Source of the DNA: Sphingobacteriales bacterium 46-32
Lineage (GTDB): Bacteria > Bacteroidota > Bacteroidia > Chitinophagales > Chitinophagaceae
Assembly: GCA_001898485.1 (NCBI GenBank)
Contig: MKTY01000018.1
Location: 1 to 64,000 of the forward strand
DNA: 64,000 nucleotides
Direction of reading: 5' to 3'
The notes under the pieces are model-generated. The model made no database searches and was not told where the DNA came from. It worked only from the letters and a program-made list of their open reading frames with translations. Both the position numbers and the translations under genes were made by a program. Positions 25,503-35,833 of the stretch are shown in pieces; position 1 is the first letter of the stretch, and each line of letters begins with the position of its first letter.

Positions 25503-26438
25503 ATGTTTGCTGCTGTCAAAGGCCTCGCCCTTGCGGCGGCTGTAATGACCTTATCCTGCAATTCTGCCGATAAAAAAGCCGGTGGTGCTGGTGGTAATGA
25601 CCAGGCTTTCCGGTTCAATCCGCCGGTAGGCGCTGCCTATGATATTACCATGCAAATGGATATGGACCAGAAAGTAATGGGTCAGAATAATAAAATCGGT
25701 ATGAGTACCACCTATAATATGCATGTGAAGGGGCTTGACACAGGAGTATATGACCTGCATATGAAATACAACCATTTCAGGATGTCGATGAATGCCGGCG
25801 GGATGGATATGGAAATAGATTCAGACAAACCGGCAACTGAGGCTCCCAATACCGGCGATCCTACCGCTATGATGATAGCTATGATGAACCGTGTATTTTC
25901 CGGTATCAAAGGACAGTCATTCAGCATGAAACTATCAGAAAGCGGAGAAATTTCGGATATCAAAGGTCTGCAAAATATAGTACAGGCAATGGTAGACAGC
26001 ATGGGGCTTCCGCCGGAGGCACAGGCGCAGGTAGGCGCATCGCTCACCGACCAGTTTAATGAAAATGATATCCGTAATTCCTTCCAGACAGCGTATTCCA
26101 TTTATCCCAATAAACCGATCAAAGTAGGGGAGAGCTGGACCAGAACAGCTTCAGTAAAAGGAAAGATGCCGATGATGATTGATTCAAAATATACAGTAAA
26201 AGCGATCGAAAACGGCATTGCTACCCTGGATGTGGCCTCTACCTTCTCTCCACTTGAAAAAGATGGCGGCAGCAATATCAAAGGCACACAGGACGGCGAA
26301 ATGCAGGTAGACCTGGCCACCGGCATCACTACCGAGGCTAAACTCAATCAGCAGTTTACTATGGAAACCCAGGGAGTACCCGTAGAAATGAAATCGCTTG
26401 TAACGATTAAGAGCAAGCAGGTACAGTCGGGTAAATAA
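25503..26438 (+). CDS. DUF6263-family lipoprotein
   Basis: This 311-residue exported lipoprotein has a hydrophobic N-terminus with a lipobox ending at VMTLSC (Cys near residue 19), followed by a Gly-rich linker and a long beta-rich domain of the DUF6263 family. The segment NPPVGAAYDITMQMDMDQKV near the start is characteristic. Met-rich patches (residues 45-130) are conspicuous. The function is unknown. It converges with the thymidine kinase gene, with only 6 bp between stops, and is the first gene after the ICE. Confidence 0.8.
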   Translation: MFAAVKGLALAAAVMTLSCNSADKKAGGAGGNDQAFRFNPPVGAAYDITMQMDMDQKVMGQNNKIGMSTTYNMHVKGLDTGVYDLHMKYNHFRMSMNAGGMDMEIDSDKPATEAPNTGDPTAMMIAMMNRVFSGIKGQSFSMKLSESGEISDIKGLQNIVQAMVDSMGLPPEAQAQVGASLTDQFNENDIRNSFQTAYSIYPNKPIKVGESWTRTASVKGKMPMMIDSKYTVKAIENGIATLDVASTFSPLEKDGGSNIKGTQDGEMQVDLATGITTEAKLNQQFTMETQGVPVEMKSLVTIKSKQVQSGK

Positions 26439-26444
26439 TTAATA

Positions 26445-27011
26445 TTATTTCTCAAAATAACATTGCCGGCACCGGGGCTCATACACGTCCCGGGCGCCGA
26501 GCATAACCTGGTCTTCGTTGGGAATCTTTCGGTAAGAATAATTGGCAATATGGCCGCATTGCACACAGATGGCATGCAGCTTGGTCACATAATCGGCTTT
26601 GGCCATTATAAAAGGCATCTGGCCAAAAGGTTTGCCGGTATAATCCATATCCAGTCCGGCTACTATAACCCGGATACCGCGATAGGCGAGTTCATCGCAT
26701 ACATTGGGCAGCTCATTGTCAAAGAATTGGGCTTCATCAATGCCAATCACATCCACATCCTGCGCCATCAGCAGTATTTTCTGTGAATTATCTATAGGCG
26801 TACTTTGAATGGCATTCGTATCATGCGATACAATGTCTATTTCATGATAGCGGACATCCACCGCAGGTTTGAATATTTCTACTTTAAGATTCGCAATTTT
26901 AACGCGTTTGAGCCGGCGGATCAGTTCTTCGGTTTTGCCGCTAAACATAGAGCCACAGATCACTTCTATCCAGCCACGTCTTTCACCACGTATATTCGGT
27001 TCAATAAACAT
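26445..27011 (-). CDS. tdk: Thymidine kinase
   Basis: This is a type II thymidine kinase of the pyrimidine salvage pathway (thymidine + ATP to dTMP). I chose the ATG at 27011 (188 residues) because family members begin near MFIEPN; an in-frame upstream ATG at 27056 adds 15 unsupported residues. The P-loop GSMFSGKT spans residues 20-27, the lid and Mg-binding region is [11 protein letters not shown], and the zinc-binding cysteines are in CVQCGH and CRQCYF near the C-terminus. It converges with the lipoprotein gene. All expected residues are present. Confidence 0.95.
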   Translation of the reverse strand: MFIEPNIRGERRGWIEVICGSMFSGKTEELIRRLKRVKIANLKVEIFKPAVDVRYHEIDIVSHDTNAIQSTPIDNSQKILLMAQDVDVIGIDEAQFFDNELPNVCDELAYRGIRVIVAGLDMDYTGKPFGQMPFIMAKADYVTKLHAICVQCGHIANYSYRKIPNEDQVMLGARDVYEPRCRQCYFEK

Positions 27012-27188
27012 TGTTAATATTTTTATTTCCCAATCTCGTAATCGCTTAATTGGCAAACTGTTTGTAACTTACAGAGGCATTTTATACAGGTTATTTCCCC
27101 TGGAGGGGCAATTACCGGCATAATGCGGGCGTTTAGGCCGTAATCGCACTGAAAATACCTTCTTTATCAGCGCTCCAAAAGTAGCATA

Positions 27189-27947
27189 ATGGAACGAATA
27201 CAGGCATTGATTGCGCAATTAAAAGAGCTGGCAGACCGTCAGGCAGATCCTGCCCAGATGATGCTGTTGGTACAATTGATCCAGCAGGAACTTTCTGCGC
27301 ATCAGCATACCCCACGCACATTAGGAACTTCGAAGGTTGCCGTGTTAATGCCCGGCAGATCCACGCAGCATACAGAACAGCAGGTATGGGAAAAATATGC
27401 GCCTAAACCTGTTGCAGTTACCGCTGTGGCGGAAGTAGCTGCGCCGGTTCCCAATCCCCCCGTTGTGCAACCGCCGGTCATTTCGCAACCGGTAGTACAG
27501 GAAGAACCTGTTGTACAAAAACCGGTGCTGCAAAAACCGCTTGTGCAGGAGCCCGTGCCGGTGCCGCCGCCACGTACGCCTGATCTGACTTATGATCCGC
27601 TGGTAGAGATACCCACTCTCTCACAACAGGTAAAACAGGCAGAACCCGAATCGATCAATGACCGGTTGAAACAAAGCAAAGTTGAGCTGGCCGAAGTGCT
27701 CAAGGAATCACCCATAAAGGACCTCCGCAAAGCAATTGGTATCAACGACCGGTTTTTATTTATTAATGAACTTTTCAGGGGCGATGAGGCTATGTATGAG
27801 CGCAGCATCAAAACCATCAACGGTTTCAATATTTATCCCGAGGCAGAATACTGGATCAGCCGCGAATTGAAGACCAAACTGGGCTGGAATATCGATCATC
27901 CCTCTGTACTGCAGTTCGATCAACTGGTCAAAAGGCGTTTTTCCTGA
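27189..27947 (+). CDS. Hypothetical protein with Pro/Val-rich linker
   Basis: This 252-residue protein has a helical N-terminus (residues 1-35), a long linker (about 80-135) built from repeated PVVQ/PVLQ-type units, and a conserved-looking C-terminal domain (about 170-252). The last contains DLRKAIGINDRFLFINELF and YPEAEYWISRELKTKLGW. Such domains are common in Bacteroidota hypotheticals, and no function is known. The 3' end overlaps the convergent Kdo-transferase gene by 28 bp. Confidence 0.75.
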   Translation: MERIQALIAQLKELADRQADPAQMMLLVQLIQQELSAHQHTPRTLGTSKVAVLMPGRSTQHTEQQVWEKYAPKPVAVTAVAEVAAPVPNPPVVQPPVISQPVVQEEPVVQKPVLQKPLVQEPVPVPPPRTPDLTYDPLVEIPTLSQQVKQAEPESINDRLKQSKVELAEVLKESPIKDLRKAIGINDRFLFINELFRGDEAMYERSIKTINGFNIYPEAEYWISRELKTKLGWNIDHPSVLQFDQLVKRRFS

Positions 27948-29179
27948 ATAAAATCAAGAATTTTTCTGGTAGCACCAACGCTGCGGTCTACATATTGTCC
28001 TGCAGCCATTCCGGCCTTTACCCGGCTGTCTGGCCATTGTATCCATTGCTGAAGATGTGCGACGGCCTCAGCCGGCTCTGTTATGCTAAAGGCAGCTCCT
28101 GCTGCAATCAGGTCTTTCGCCTCTTTGAATTTGTGAAAGACCGGGCCAAATAACAGGGGCTTTGCGTATACTGCGGCTTCGAGTGTATTGTGAATTCCCT
28201 TACCAAATCCTCCTCCGATATAACAAGCCATTCCATAGCGGTAGATGGAAGAAAGTAACCCGATATTATCAATGATCAGTACGGGGATGTCTGATGCAGG
28301 CAACCCGTTTTTAATAGCTGCAGAGTAGCGGATAGACTGTGGGAAAAGCTTTTCAATTGCGTTAATGCGATTTTCGCTGATGTCGTGTGGAGCAACAACG
28401 ATGCGAAGGCCTGTATTGGGCATTTGCAGCCATACCTGGTGCAGTAATGTCTCATCTTCGGGCCAGGTGCTGCCGGCAATCAGAGCAGGCCTGCCAGCCG
28501 TAAATTGTTCTACAACCGGCACAGAAGCGGCCTGCCGTGCAATAGCCGCAACACGGTCAAACCGGGTATCGCCCGATATGGTCGTGATAGGTCCAATGCC
28601 AATATTCTGCAACAGTTGCTGTGAGTTGGCATCCTGTACAAAAAGCTGGTCGAAGCGGGAGAGCATTTTGCGCTGCATAGCGCCATACCATTTAAAGAAA
28701 GACATCTTTTCCCAGAACAGTGCCGATACCAGGATCAGCGGAATGTTTCGGTATTTGACTTTTTTGAGATAGTAAAACCAGAATTCGTATTTGACAAAGA
28801 TGACCAGTGAGGGTTGTACTATTTCCAGAAAGCGGCGTGCATTACGCGGGCCATCCATAGGAAGGTAGAATACCCAGTCTGCGCCGGGATAATTCTTTCT
28901 GACCTCGTATCCGGAAGGAGAGAAGAAGGTGAGTAAAAGCTTGCAGGAAGGGTATTGCGTTCGTAATGCTTCCAGCAGGGGGCGTCCCTGTTCAAATTCG
29001 CCCAGCGAAGCACAGTGCATCCATACAACCTGCTGGCCGGGAATAATAGCCGATTGCAGCCGCTCAAAGATCTGATGGCGCCCTTTTACCCATTTGCGCG
29101 CCTTGGGGTGAAACAGGGCCGCTATGCGGATGCCGGCTTTAAAAGCAAGCAGAAACAGGTTATAAAAAAATAGTCCCAA
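27920..29179 (-). CDS. waaA: 3-deoxy-D-manno-octulosonic acid transferase
   Basis: WaaA (KdtA) transfers Kdo from CMP-Kdo to lipid A in the inner membrane. The 419-residue product has an N-terminal membrane anchor (residues 1-20), a Kdo-specific N-terminal domain with WMHCASLGEFEQGRPLLEAL near residues 53-72, and a GT-B C-terminal domain with the family-typical GGGFGKGIHNTLEAAVYAKP near residues 325-345. It shows the organism makes lipid A with a Kdo core. The gene ends inside the convergent gene at 27189. Confidence 0.93.
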   Translation of the reverse strand: MGLFFYNLFLLAFKAGIRIAALFHPKARKWVKGRHQIFERLQSAIIPGQQVVWMHCASLGEFEQGRPLLEALRTQYPSCKLLLTFFSPSGYEVRKNYPGADWVFYLPMDGPRNARRFLEIVQPSLVIFVKYEFWFYYLKKVKYRNIPLILVSALFWEKMSFFKWYGAMQRKMLSRFDQLFVQDANSQQLLQNIGIGPITTISGDTRFDRVAAIARQAASVPVVEQFTAGRPALIAGSTWPEDETLLHQVWLQMPNTGLRIVVAPHDISENRINAIEKLFPQSIRYSAAIKNGLPASDIPVLIIDNIGLLSSIYRYGMACYIGGGFGKGIHNTLEAAVYAKPLLFGPVFHKFKEAKDLIAAGAAFSITEPAEAVAHLQQWIQWPDSRVKAGMAAGQYVDRSVGATRKILDFIQEKRLLTS

Positions 29180-29252
29180 ATGGCGTGATATTGACCGGTT
29201 TGTGCCGGGTTGGCAAAAATAAACTCAAACCATGAAACTATTGGTATTTTAC

Positions 29253-29260
29253 TATTTTTG
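29253..29260 (+). promoter_or_regulatory. Candidate -7 element for the nucleotide-sugar operon
   Basis: TATTTTTG matches the Bacteroidota -7 consensus and lies about 105 bp before the aminotransferase start. It is the best promoter-like site in the divergent gap. A proper -33 element is not evident. Confidence 0.35.
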
Positions 29261-29364
29261 CGACACTTTATAAGATCAGTGTTCGTTGTGTTGTGCCCCT
29301 CATGTGAAAACCGCCCCCATGCAGGGATTCTATCACGGCCTACAGTTCAATTTAAGCTTATTCT

Positions 29365-30510
29365 ATGCGTCCAATACAAATGGTGGATACCAAAAGTCAG
29401 TATCTGAAGATCAAATCTGAAGTAGATCAGGCGGTATTGCAGGTGATGGAAAGCGCTGCTTTCATCAATGGCAAACCCGTACAGGAATTTGCCGGAAACC
29501 TGGCTCTTTACCTCGGAAGCCGTCATTGCATACCCTGTGCCAATGGTACAGATGCGCTTCAGATAGCCATGATGGCCCTGGGGCTGCAACCGGGCGATGA
29601 AGTCATAACTCCCTCCTTTACCTATATCGCCACTACGGAGGTAATCGCTCTTTTACGGCTTACCCCGGTATTTGTGGAAGTAGACCCACGCACGTTCTGT
29701 ATGGATCCTGCAGCATTGGAAAAGGCTATTACCCCTCGTACCAAAGCTATCGTGCCGGTACATCTGTATGGCCAGGCTGCTCCGATGGATGCCATCATGG
29801 ATATTGCCAGCCGTCACGGCCTTTGGGTCATTGAAGATAATGCGCAGGCCATTGGGTGCGATTACCGCTCTGCCAGTGGCCGGGTGAGTAAAACAGGTAC
29901 ATTGGGGCATATAGGTGCTACTTCTTTTTACCCATCCAAAAACCTGGGGGCTTTTGGTGATGGCGGGGCACTGTTTACCAACGATGACGAGCTGGCTGCC
30001 CGTATGCGTATGATAGCCAATCATGGTCAGAGCAAACGATATTACCACGATGTAGTAGGTTGCAACAGCCGCCTCGATACCATGCAGGCCGCTATTCTCA
30101 ATATTAAATTAAAACATCTCGATAGCTATACAGATGCCCGCCGGCAGGTTGCCGCTTATTATAATCAGGCATTTGCCGGCCAGGCAGGCCTTGTTACTCC
30201 TTATGAAGCAGACTATACGCGGCATGTCTATCATCAGTATACATTATTGGTTGAATCCGGCGACCAGTCTGCGGCAAAACGGGATGGACTCAATACCTTC
30301 CTGGCCAGTCACCAGATACCTTCCATGATCTATTATCCTGTACCCGGACACCGCCAGGCCATGTTTGCACAGTTTAATACTGCCAGTCAGTCAATGCCGG
30401 TTACAGACTGGCTTACAGAGCGGGTTATATCATTGCCCATACATACAGAAATGGATGAAGAGCAACTGGCATTTATTACGGGAAAAGTCCTGGAATACCT
30501 CAACAACTAA
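29365..30510 (+). CDS. DegT/DnrJ/EryC1/StrS sugar aminotransferase
   Basis: This is a PLP-dependent aminotransferase that adds an amino group to a nucleotide-linked keto sugar. The 381-residue product has the family-typical start MRPIQMVDTKSQYLKIK, the GDEVITPSFTY segment, and the PLP lysine in FYPSKNLGAFGDGG (near residue 199). The downstream genes for UDP-sugar dehydrogenases and decarboxylase suggest a UDP-linked substrate. It is the first gene of a run of six same-strand genes with gaps of at most 25 bp. Confidence 0.88.
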   Translation: MRPIQMVDTKSQYLKIKSEVDQAVLQVMESAAFINGKPVQEFAGNLALYLGSRHCIPCANGTDALQIAMMALGLQPGDEVITPSFTYIATTEVIALLRLTPVFVEVDPRTFCMDPAALEKAITPRTKAIVPVHLYGQAAPMDAIMDIASRHGLWVIEDNAQAIGCDYRSASGRVSKTGTLGHIGATSFYPSKNLGAFGDGGALFTNDDELAARMRMIANHGQSKRYYHDVVGCNSRLDTMQAAILNIKLKHLDSYTDARRQVAAYYNQAFAGQAGLVTPYEADYTRHVYHQYTLLVESGDQSAAKRDGLNTFLASHQIPSMIYYPVPGHRQAMFAQFNTASQSMPVTDWLTERVISLPIHTEMDEEQLAFITGKVLEYLNN

Positions 30511-30534
30511 TCAAAAACCAATATTGAATTTATT

Positions 30535-31857
30535 ATGAAGATTGCAGTGGTCGGAACTGGTTATGTGGGTCTGGTAACGGGAACCTGTTTTGCGGAAACC
30601 GGCAATGATGTGACATGTGTGGATATTGATGAAAGTAAAGTAACAAAGCTCAGGAACGGAGAAATAACGATTTATGAACCCGGACTGGAAAAATTGTTTC
30701 TCCGTAATATAAAAGAAAAACGGCTCCGGTTTACAACGGATCTGGCAGAAGGCATACGGGATGCGGAAATAGTTTTTCTGGCATTGCCCACTCCGCCCGG
30801 CGAAGATGGCTCGGCCGATCTGAAGTATGTACTGGGAGTAGCGGCACAGATAGGCAGCCTGCTAACGGACTATAAGGTAATCGTTGATAAAAGTACTGTA
30901 CCGGTGGGTACATCCGAAAAAGTGAGTGCCGCTATCGCAAAAAATTATAAAGGGGAATTTGATGTAGTCAGCAATCCTGAATTTCTACGGGAAGGTGTGG
31001 CTGTAGATGATTTTATGAAGCCCGACAGGGTGGTTATAGGTACTTCTTCGGCGCGGGCTGCTGCTGTGATGGGAGAATTGTATGCTCCCTTTGTACGCCA
31101 GGGAAATCCGGTGATTTATATGGACGAACGCTCTGCAGAGCTGACCAAATATGCCGCCAATTCATTTCTGGCTATGAAAATATCATTCATGAATGAAATT
31201 GCCAGGCTTTGCGAAAAGCTGGGGGCAGATGTGGATATGGTGCGAAAAGGGATAGGTAGTGACGAACGTATTGGTAAACGGTTCCTTTTTTCAGGCATAG
31301 GTTATGGTGGCAGTTGTTTCCCAAAGGATGTACAGGCACTGGCTCATTCTGCTGCCGAGGTCGGCTATGATTTCCAGATACTTAATGCTGTAATGCGTGT
31401 TAATAAGGAACAGCGTATTTATCTGATTGAATCTATCAAAGCTTTTTTCGGTAACGAAATAAAAGGCAGGCATTTTGCGTTATGGGGCCTGGCATTCAAG
31501 CCCAACACCGATGATATTCGCGAAGCGCCGGCTTTGTTTATTATTGAAGCGCTGTTGGCGGCAGGAGCTACTGTGACGGCGTATGATCCGGAAGCGATGC
31601 ACAATGTACGTCAGCAGATGGGCAACCGTATTGAATATGTAAGTAGTCAGTATGAGGCGCTCGATAATGCGGATGCACTCATTATAGCTACTGAATGGAA
31701 TGAGTTCAGGACCCCTGATTTTAGCCAGATTGTTTCCAAATTAAAACGGAAAGCCATATTTGATGGCCGTAATCTTTTTGATGTAAAAAGAATGAAGGAC
31801 CTCGGTTTTCATTACGTTAGCATCGGAAGGGCCGTTGTAAATCAAAACGAAAAATAG
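30535..31857 (+). CDS. ugd: UDP-glucose 6-dehydrogenase
   Basis: This 440-residue enzyme oxidises UDP-glucose to UDP-glucuronate with NAD+. The N-terminal NAD loop is [15 protein letters not shown] (residues 7-21), followed by the DIDESKV segment. The catalytic Cys lies in [12 protein letters not shown] (near residue 262). The stop TAG shares one base with the GTG start of the next gene (31857), coupling it to UDP-glucuronate decarboxylase, its direct pathway partner. It is distinct from the second dehydrogenase at 32857. Confidence 0.93.
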   Translation: MKIAVVGTGYVGLVTGTCFAETGNDVTCVDIDESKVTKLRNGEITIYEPGLEKLFLRNIKEKRLRFTTDLAEGIRDAEIVFLALPTPPGEDGSADLKYVLGVAAQIGSLLTDYKVIVDKSTVPVGTSEKVSAAIAKNYKGEFDVVSNPEFLREGVAVDDFMKPDRVVIGTSSARAAAVMGELYAPFVRQGNPVIYMDERSAELTKYAANSFLAMKISFMNEIARLCEKLGADVDMVRKGIGSDERIGKRFLFSGIGYGGSCFPKDVQALAHSAAEVGYDFQILNAVMRVNKEQRIYLIESIKAFFGNEIKGRHFALWGLAFKPNTDDIREAPALFIIEALLAAGATVTAYDPEAMHNVRQQMGNRIEYVSSQYEALDNADALIIATEWNEFRTPDFSQIVSKLKRKAIFDGRNLFDVKRMKDLGFHYVSIGRAVVNQNEK

Positions 31858-32840
31858 TGTCCAAAAAACGAGTTCTCATTACCGGAGCGGCAGGGTTCCT
31901 GGGCTCACATTTATGCGACCGGTTTATCCGGGAAGGATATAAGGTAATAGGGATGGATAATCTCATTACAGGTGACCTGGCCAATATTGAGCATTTATTT
32001 AAACTGGAGGATTTTGAGTTTTATCATCATGATGTAACCAAGTTCATTCATGTGGCAGGGCATCTTGATTATATCCTTCATTTCGCTTCACCAGCCAGTC
32101 CGATTGATTATCTCAAAATTCCCATTCAGACACTTAAAGTGGGAGCGATGGGCACACATAACTGTCTTGGTCTGGCAAAGGCTAAAAAAGCCAGGATACT
32201 CGTAGCCAGTACCAGTGAAGTGTATGGTGATCCACTCGTACATCCGCAGACAGAAGAATACTGGGGCAATGTAAATCCGGTTGGCCCACGCGGTGTATAT
32301 GACGAAGCCAAACGTTATATGGAATCCATCACTATGGCGTATCATACATTTCATGGAGTAGATACCCGGATAGTGCGTATTTTCAACACCTACGGCCCCC
32401 GAATGCGCCTCAACGACGGAAGGGCACTGCCTGCATTCATTGGTCAGGCATTGCGGGGAGAAGATATGACTGTGTTTGGTGATGGATCGCAAACCCGGAG
32501 TTTTTGTTTTGTAAGTGACCTGGTAGAAGGTATATACAGATTACTGATGAGCGATTATCATCTGCCTGTAAATATTGGAAACCCCAACGAGATAAGCCTG
32601 AAGGAATTTGCAGAAGAAGTGCTAGCGCTCACAGGGAATAAAGTAAAAATTATCTACAAACCACTGCCGGTGGATGACCCGAAACAAAGGCAACCGGATA
32701 TTACCCGGGCAAGGCAGTTGTTGAGCTGGCAACCAGTAGTGGATCGACGCGAAGGATTACAAGTAACATACGATTATTTCCGGGCATTACCGGAATCGGA
32801 ATGGAGAAAACAACCCAAAGAATTTCCGCGTATCAGTTAA
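31857..32840 (+). CDS. UDP-glucuronate decarboxylase (UDP-xylose synthase)
   Basis: This SDR-family enzyme converts UDP-glucuronate to UDP-xylose. The 327-residue product begins with a GTG codon overlapping the ugd stop. The NAD-binding motif is [14 protein letters not shown] (residues 10-23). The active site YxxxK appears as YDEAK near residue 148, after the STSEVYGDP segment typical of UXS. Its position after ugd supports the reaction order glucose to glucuronate to xylose. UDP-xylose likely feeds a surface polysaccharide. Confidence 0.9.
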   Translation: MSKKRVLITGAAGFLGSHLCDRFIREGYKVIGMDNLITGDLANIEHLFKLEDFEFYHHDVTKFIHVAGHLDYILHFASPASPIDYLKIPIQTLKVGAMGTHNCLGLAKAKKARILVASTSEVYGDPLVHPQTEEYWGNVNPVGPRGVYDEAKRYMESITMAYHTFHGVDTRIVRIFNTYGPRMRLNDGRALPAFIGQALRGEDMTVFGDGSQTRSFCFVSDLVEGIYRLLMSDYHLPVNIGNPNEISLKEFAEEVLALTGNKVKIIYKPLPVDDPKQRQPDITRARQLLSWQPVVDRREGLQVTYDYFRALPESEWRKQPKEFPRIS

Positions 32841-32856
32841 GAAATCCTGGAAAAAT

Positions 32857-34152
32857 ATGGCTATTTATAATGATGTTATAGAAAAGAAAGCGAAACTGGC
32901 AGTAATTGGTCTGGGGTATGTAGGCCTGCCTATAGCACTGGAGTTTGCGCGGAAAGTATCCGTGATTGGTTTTGATATTAATGATAAGCGCATAGAGCTT
33001 ATGAAACAGGGTATTGACCCCAGCAATGAATTGCCAGGGGAAGCCTTTCATGGATGCGATATTACATTCACCAGTTCTACGGAAGTACTCCGCGAAGCCC
33101 GGTTTTTTATAGTAGCTGTTCCCACTCCGGTAGATGAGCACAATGTACCGGATCTTACTCCGGTACGCAAGGCTTCCGAAACAATGGGGAAAGTGGTGAA
33201 AAAGGGAGATTATGTGGTGTATGAATCCACCGTATATCCCGGTTGTACCGAAGAAGATTGTCTTCCGGTCATAGAATCCATTTCAGGGTTAAAAAATATT
33301 ATTGATTTCAAACTCGGCTATTCACCGGAACGTATCAATCCGGGCGATAAAGATCACACCCTGTCAAGTATTGTCAAAGTGGTGTCTGGCTGCGATGCTG
33401 AATCGCTGGAAGAAATAGCCAAAGTGTATGAACTCGTTGTGAAAGCAGGCGTGCATCGGGCTTCTTCTATTAAAGTGGCAGAGGCAGCCAAGATCATTGA
33501 AAATACACAACGTGATCTGAACATCGCACTCATGAACGAACTGTCGATTATTTTTGACAGGATGGATATCAATACTTTCGAAGTACTGGAAGCCGCCGGT
33601 ACCAAATGGAATTTCCTGAAATTCCAGCCGGGCCTCGTTGGGGGGCACTGTATCGGAGTAGATCCCTATTACCTTACTCATAAAGCGAATGAACTGGGCT
33701 ACAAGTCGCAGGTAATACTGGCAGGCCGCACCATCAACGATGGTATGGCAGGGTATGTGGCGCAAAAAGTGGTGCAGCATCTGATTGCTACAGTTGGGGA
33801 TGTGAAAAAGGCACGTGTGCTGATAAAGGGAGCTACGTTTAAGGAAAATGTCAGCGATATCCGTAATTCCAAAGTGGCCGACGTTGTAAATGCATTAAAA
33901 GCATTTTATGTAAATGTGGATGTGGAAGACCCTCATGCTGATAGCGATGAACTGCATCATGAGTATGGATTTGGACTTACAGAAGAGGTTCAGGGGCCAT
34001 ATCATGCAGTGATAATCACTGTCCCTCACGCAGTATACGCAGATCTTGATGACGCTTATTTCAATAAGCTTACCGATGATAGAGCATTAATTGCTGACCT
34101 GAAGGGCATTTATCGTAATAAATTAACAAGCAGAAAATACTGGAGCCTCTAA
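32857..34152 (+). CDS. Nucleotide-sugar dehydrogenase (WbpA/TviB-type)
   Basis: This 431-residue NAD-dependent dehydrogenase resembles the UDP-N-acetyl-hexosamine 6-dehydrogenases (WbpA, WbpO, TviB) that make UDP-aminouronic acids. It has the NAD motif GLGYVGLPIALEFA (about residues 18-31), the FSPER-like GYSPERINPGD and the catalytic Cys in GGHCIGVDPYYLTHKA. A second dehydrogenase beside Ugd suggests two acidic sugar precursors are made. Which hexosamine is used cannot be told from sequence. Confidence 0.88.
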   Translation: MAIYNDVIEKKAKLAVIGLGYVGLPIALEFARKVSVIGFDINDKRIELMKQGIDPSNELPGEAFHGCDITFTSSTEVLREARFFIVAVPTPVDEHNVPDLTPVRKASETMGKVVKKGDYVVYESTVYPGCTEEDCLPVIESISGLKNIIDFKLGYSPERINPGDKDHTLSSIVKVVSGCDAESLEEIAKVYELVVKAGVHRASSIKVAEAAKIIENTQRDLNIALMNELSIIFDRMDINTFEVLEAAGTKWNFLKFQPGLVGGHCIGVDPYYLTHKANELGYKSQVILAGRTINDGMAGYVAQKVVQHLIATVGDVKKARVLIKGATFKENVSDIRNSKVADVVNALKAFYVNVDVEDPHADSDELHHEYGFGLTEEVQGPYHAVIITVPHAVYADLDDAYFNKLTDDRALIADLKGIYRNKLTSRKYWSL

Positions 34153-34158
34153 TTTTTT

Positions 34159-34713
34159 ATGCAAGTAACTACCACCCACATCCCCGACTTAAAGATTCTT
34201 GAACCCCGTGTATTTGAAGATAGCCGCGGTTATTTCTTTGAATCCTATAACCAGTCCACTTTTCAACAGAATGGGATCGGCCTGGCATTCGTTCAGGATA
34301 ACCAGTCCTCCTCTTCATACGGTGTAATACGGGGATTACATTATCAACTGTCTCCGCATGCTCAAACCAAACTGGTACGTGTGCTGAACGGAACAATACT
34401 TGATGTTGTTGTCGACATTCGTAAGGGGTCACCCACTTTCGGACAGCATTATTCAATTGAGCTGTCCGCTGAAAATAAAAAACAACTCCTCGTTCCACGC
34501 GGTTTTGCCCACGGATTTTCTGTGCTGAGCGAAAAAGCAGTAGTGCTGTATAAATGCGATGGATTTTATAATAAGGAAAGTGATGCAGGTATCTTATACA
34601 ATGATCCGGCACTGAACATTGACTGGAAAATACCAGGCGACAAGGCAATCGTATCTGAAAAAGACCAGGTTCTGCCGCTTTTCAAAGATTGCCGTAATAC
34701 GTTCACCTATTAA
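34159..34713 (+). CDS. rfbC: dTDP-4-dehydrorhamnose 3,5-epimerase
   Basis: This enzyme performs the third step of dTDP-L-rhamnose synthesis. The 184-residue cupin has the conserved stretch FVQDNQSSSSYGVIRGLHYQ with the catalytic His near residue 62, and the LVPRGFAHGFSVLS segment. It is followed by rfbD after 10 bp. rfbA and rfbB, for the first two steps, are not in the window and must be elsewhere. Confidence 0.93.
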   Translation: MQVTTTHIPDLKILEPRVFEDSRGYFFESYNQSTFQQNGIGLAFVQDNQSSSSYGVIRGLHYQLSPHAQTKLVRVLNGTILDVVVDIRKGSPTFGQHYSIELSAENKKQLLVPRGFAHGFSVLSEKAVVLYKCDGFYNKESDAGILYNDPALNIDWKIPGDKAIVSEKDQVLPLFKDCRNTFTY

Positions 34714-34723
34714 CCTTTAGGTT

Positions 34724-35593
34724 ATGCAACCAACCATTCTGATAACCGGTGCCAACGGACAGCTGGGAAGCGAACTTCGCCAGTTGGAAGATCGGTATCC
34801 TGCTTTCAATTTTGTATTTCTGTCCCGCGCTGATCTTCCGCTCAATAATTTCGAAATGATCCGCTCGAGCTTTAAAGCATATCAACCGGCTTTCTGTATT
34901 AATTGCGCCGCCTATACTGCGGTTGATAAAGCAGAAACAGAAAGAGACCTGGCCTTCCAGGTCAATGCGGAAGCGGTTGGTATTCTGGCTGCTGTGTGCA
35001 AAGAGCAGGATTGCCGGTTTGTTCATATATCTACAGACTATGTGTTTGATGGTACAGCAACAAAACCATATACTCCGGCAGATGCGACCAACCCGCAAAG
35101 CGTTTATGGGGCCAGCAAGCTGGCAGGGGAGCAGCAGGCACTGGAGTTGAATCCCGATTCTATTATCATCCGCACTTCCTGGGTGTATTCTGCATTTGGG
35201 AAGAACTTTGTAAAGACAATGCTTCGGCTTATGGCTGAACGTACAGAAATAGGTGTGGTTAATGACCAAATGGGTTCACCTACCTATGCAGCCGATCTGG
35301 CCGAAGCCATTATGCAGGTTATTGCTTCGGGCAAATGGTACCCCGGTATCTACCATTTTAGCAATAAGGGCATCATCTCCTGGTATGAACTGGCCGTTGC
35401 CATCCGCGACTCGATCGGCAGCAGTTGCAGGGTTAATCCGATACCTACCAGTGCCTATCCTACTCCCGCCCGGCGCCCTGCTTATTCGGTAATGGATAGC
35501 AGCCTGCTCGCCGAACGATACGGTATTGCAGCTCAACCCTGGCAGGAACGGCTAAAGGCCTGCCTGCAACAAATAGAAAAAGCCCCGCACTAA
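34724..35593 (+). CDS. rfbD: dTDP-4-dehydrorhamnose reductase
   Basis: This 289-residue SDR reductase makes dTDP-L-rhamnose with NAD(P)H. It has the nucleotide motif GANGQLGSEL (near residues 8-17), the motif HISTDYVFDG and the active-site YGASKLAGEQ (Tyr and Lys). It ends the nucleotide-sugar operon. Together with rfbC it indicates rhamnose in the surface polysaccharide. Confidence 0.93.
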   Translation: MQPTILITGANGQLGSELRQLEDRYPAFNFVFLSRADLPLNNFEMIRSSFKAYQPAFCINCAAYTAVDKAETERDLAFQVNAEAVGILAAVCKEQDCRFVHISTDYVFDGTATKPYTPADATNPQSVYGASKLAGEQQALELNPDSIIIRTSWVYSAFGKNFVKTMLRLMAERTEIGVVNDQMGSPTYAADLAEAIMQVIASGKWYPGIYHFSNKGIISWYELAVAIRDSIGSSCRVNPIPTSAYPTPARRPAYSVMDSSLLAERYGIAAQPWQERLKACLQQIEKAPH

Positions 35594-35673
35594 TCGTACA
35601 GGGCAGTATATGATGAACCGTCCAAGAGAGCATTTTAATAAAATAATCAGCACAAGCTGACTGCTTTCAGAAT

Positions 35674-35691
35674 ATCCCCTGTATAGGGGAT
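35674..35691. terminator. Palindromic hairpin after rfbD (weak terminator)
   Basis: ATCCCCT and AGGGGAT form a perfect 7-bp stem around the loop GTAT, about 80 bp after the rfbD stop. No T run follows, so termination is doubtful. Confidence 0.35.
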
Positions 35692-35833
35692 GCGATAATT
35701 AAATAACTGGCTACTAACAGGCGGCAATAACAGATGAAAAAGAGATTAAGCCGCTGAATACAGGCTGAGATAACCTTCAGACACAACAAAATTAGTGTTT
35801 GGCAACACTCCAGACAATTACCTAAAGAGGGTA

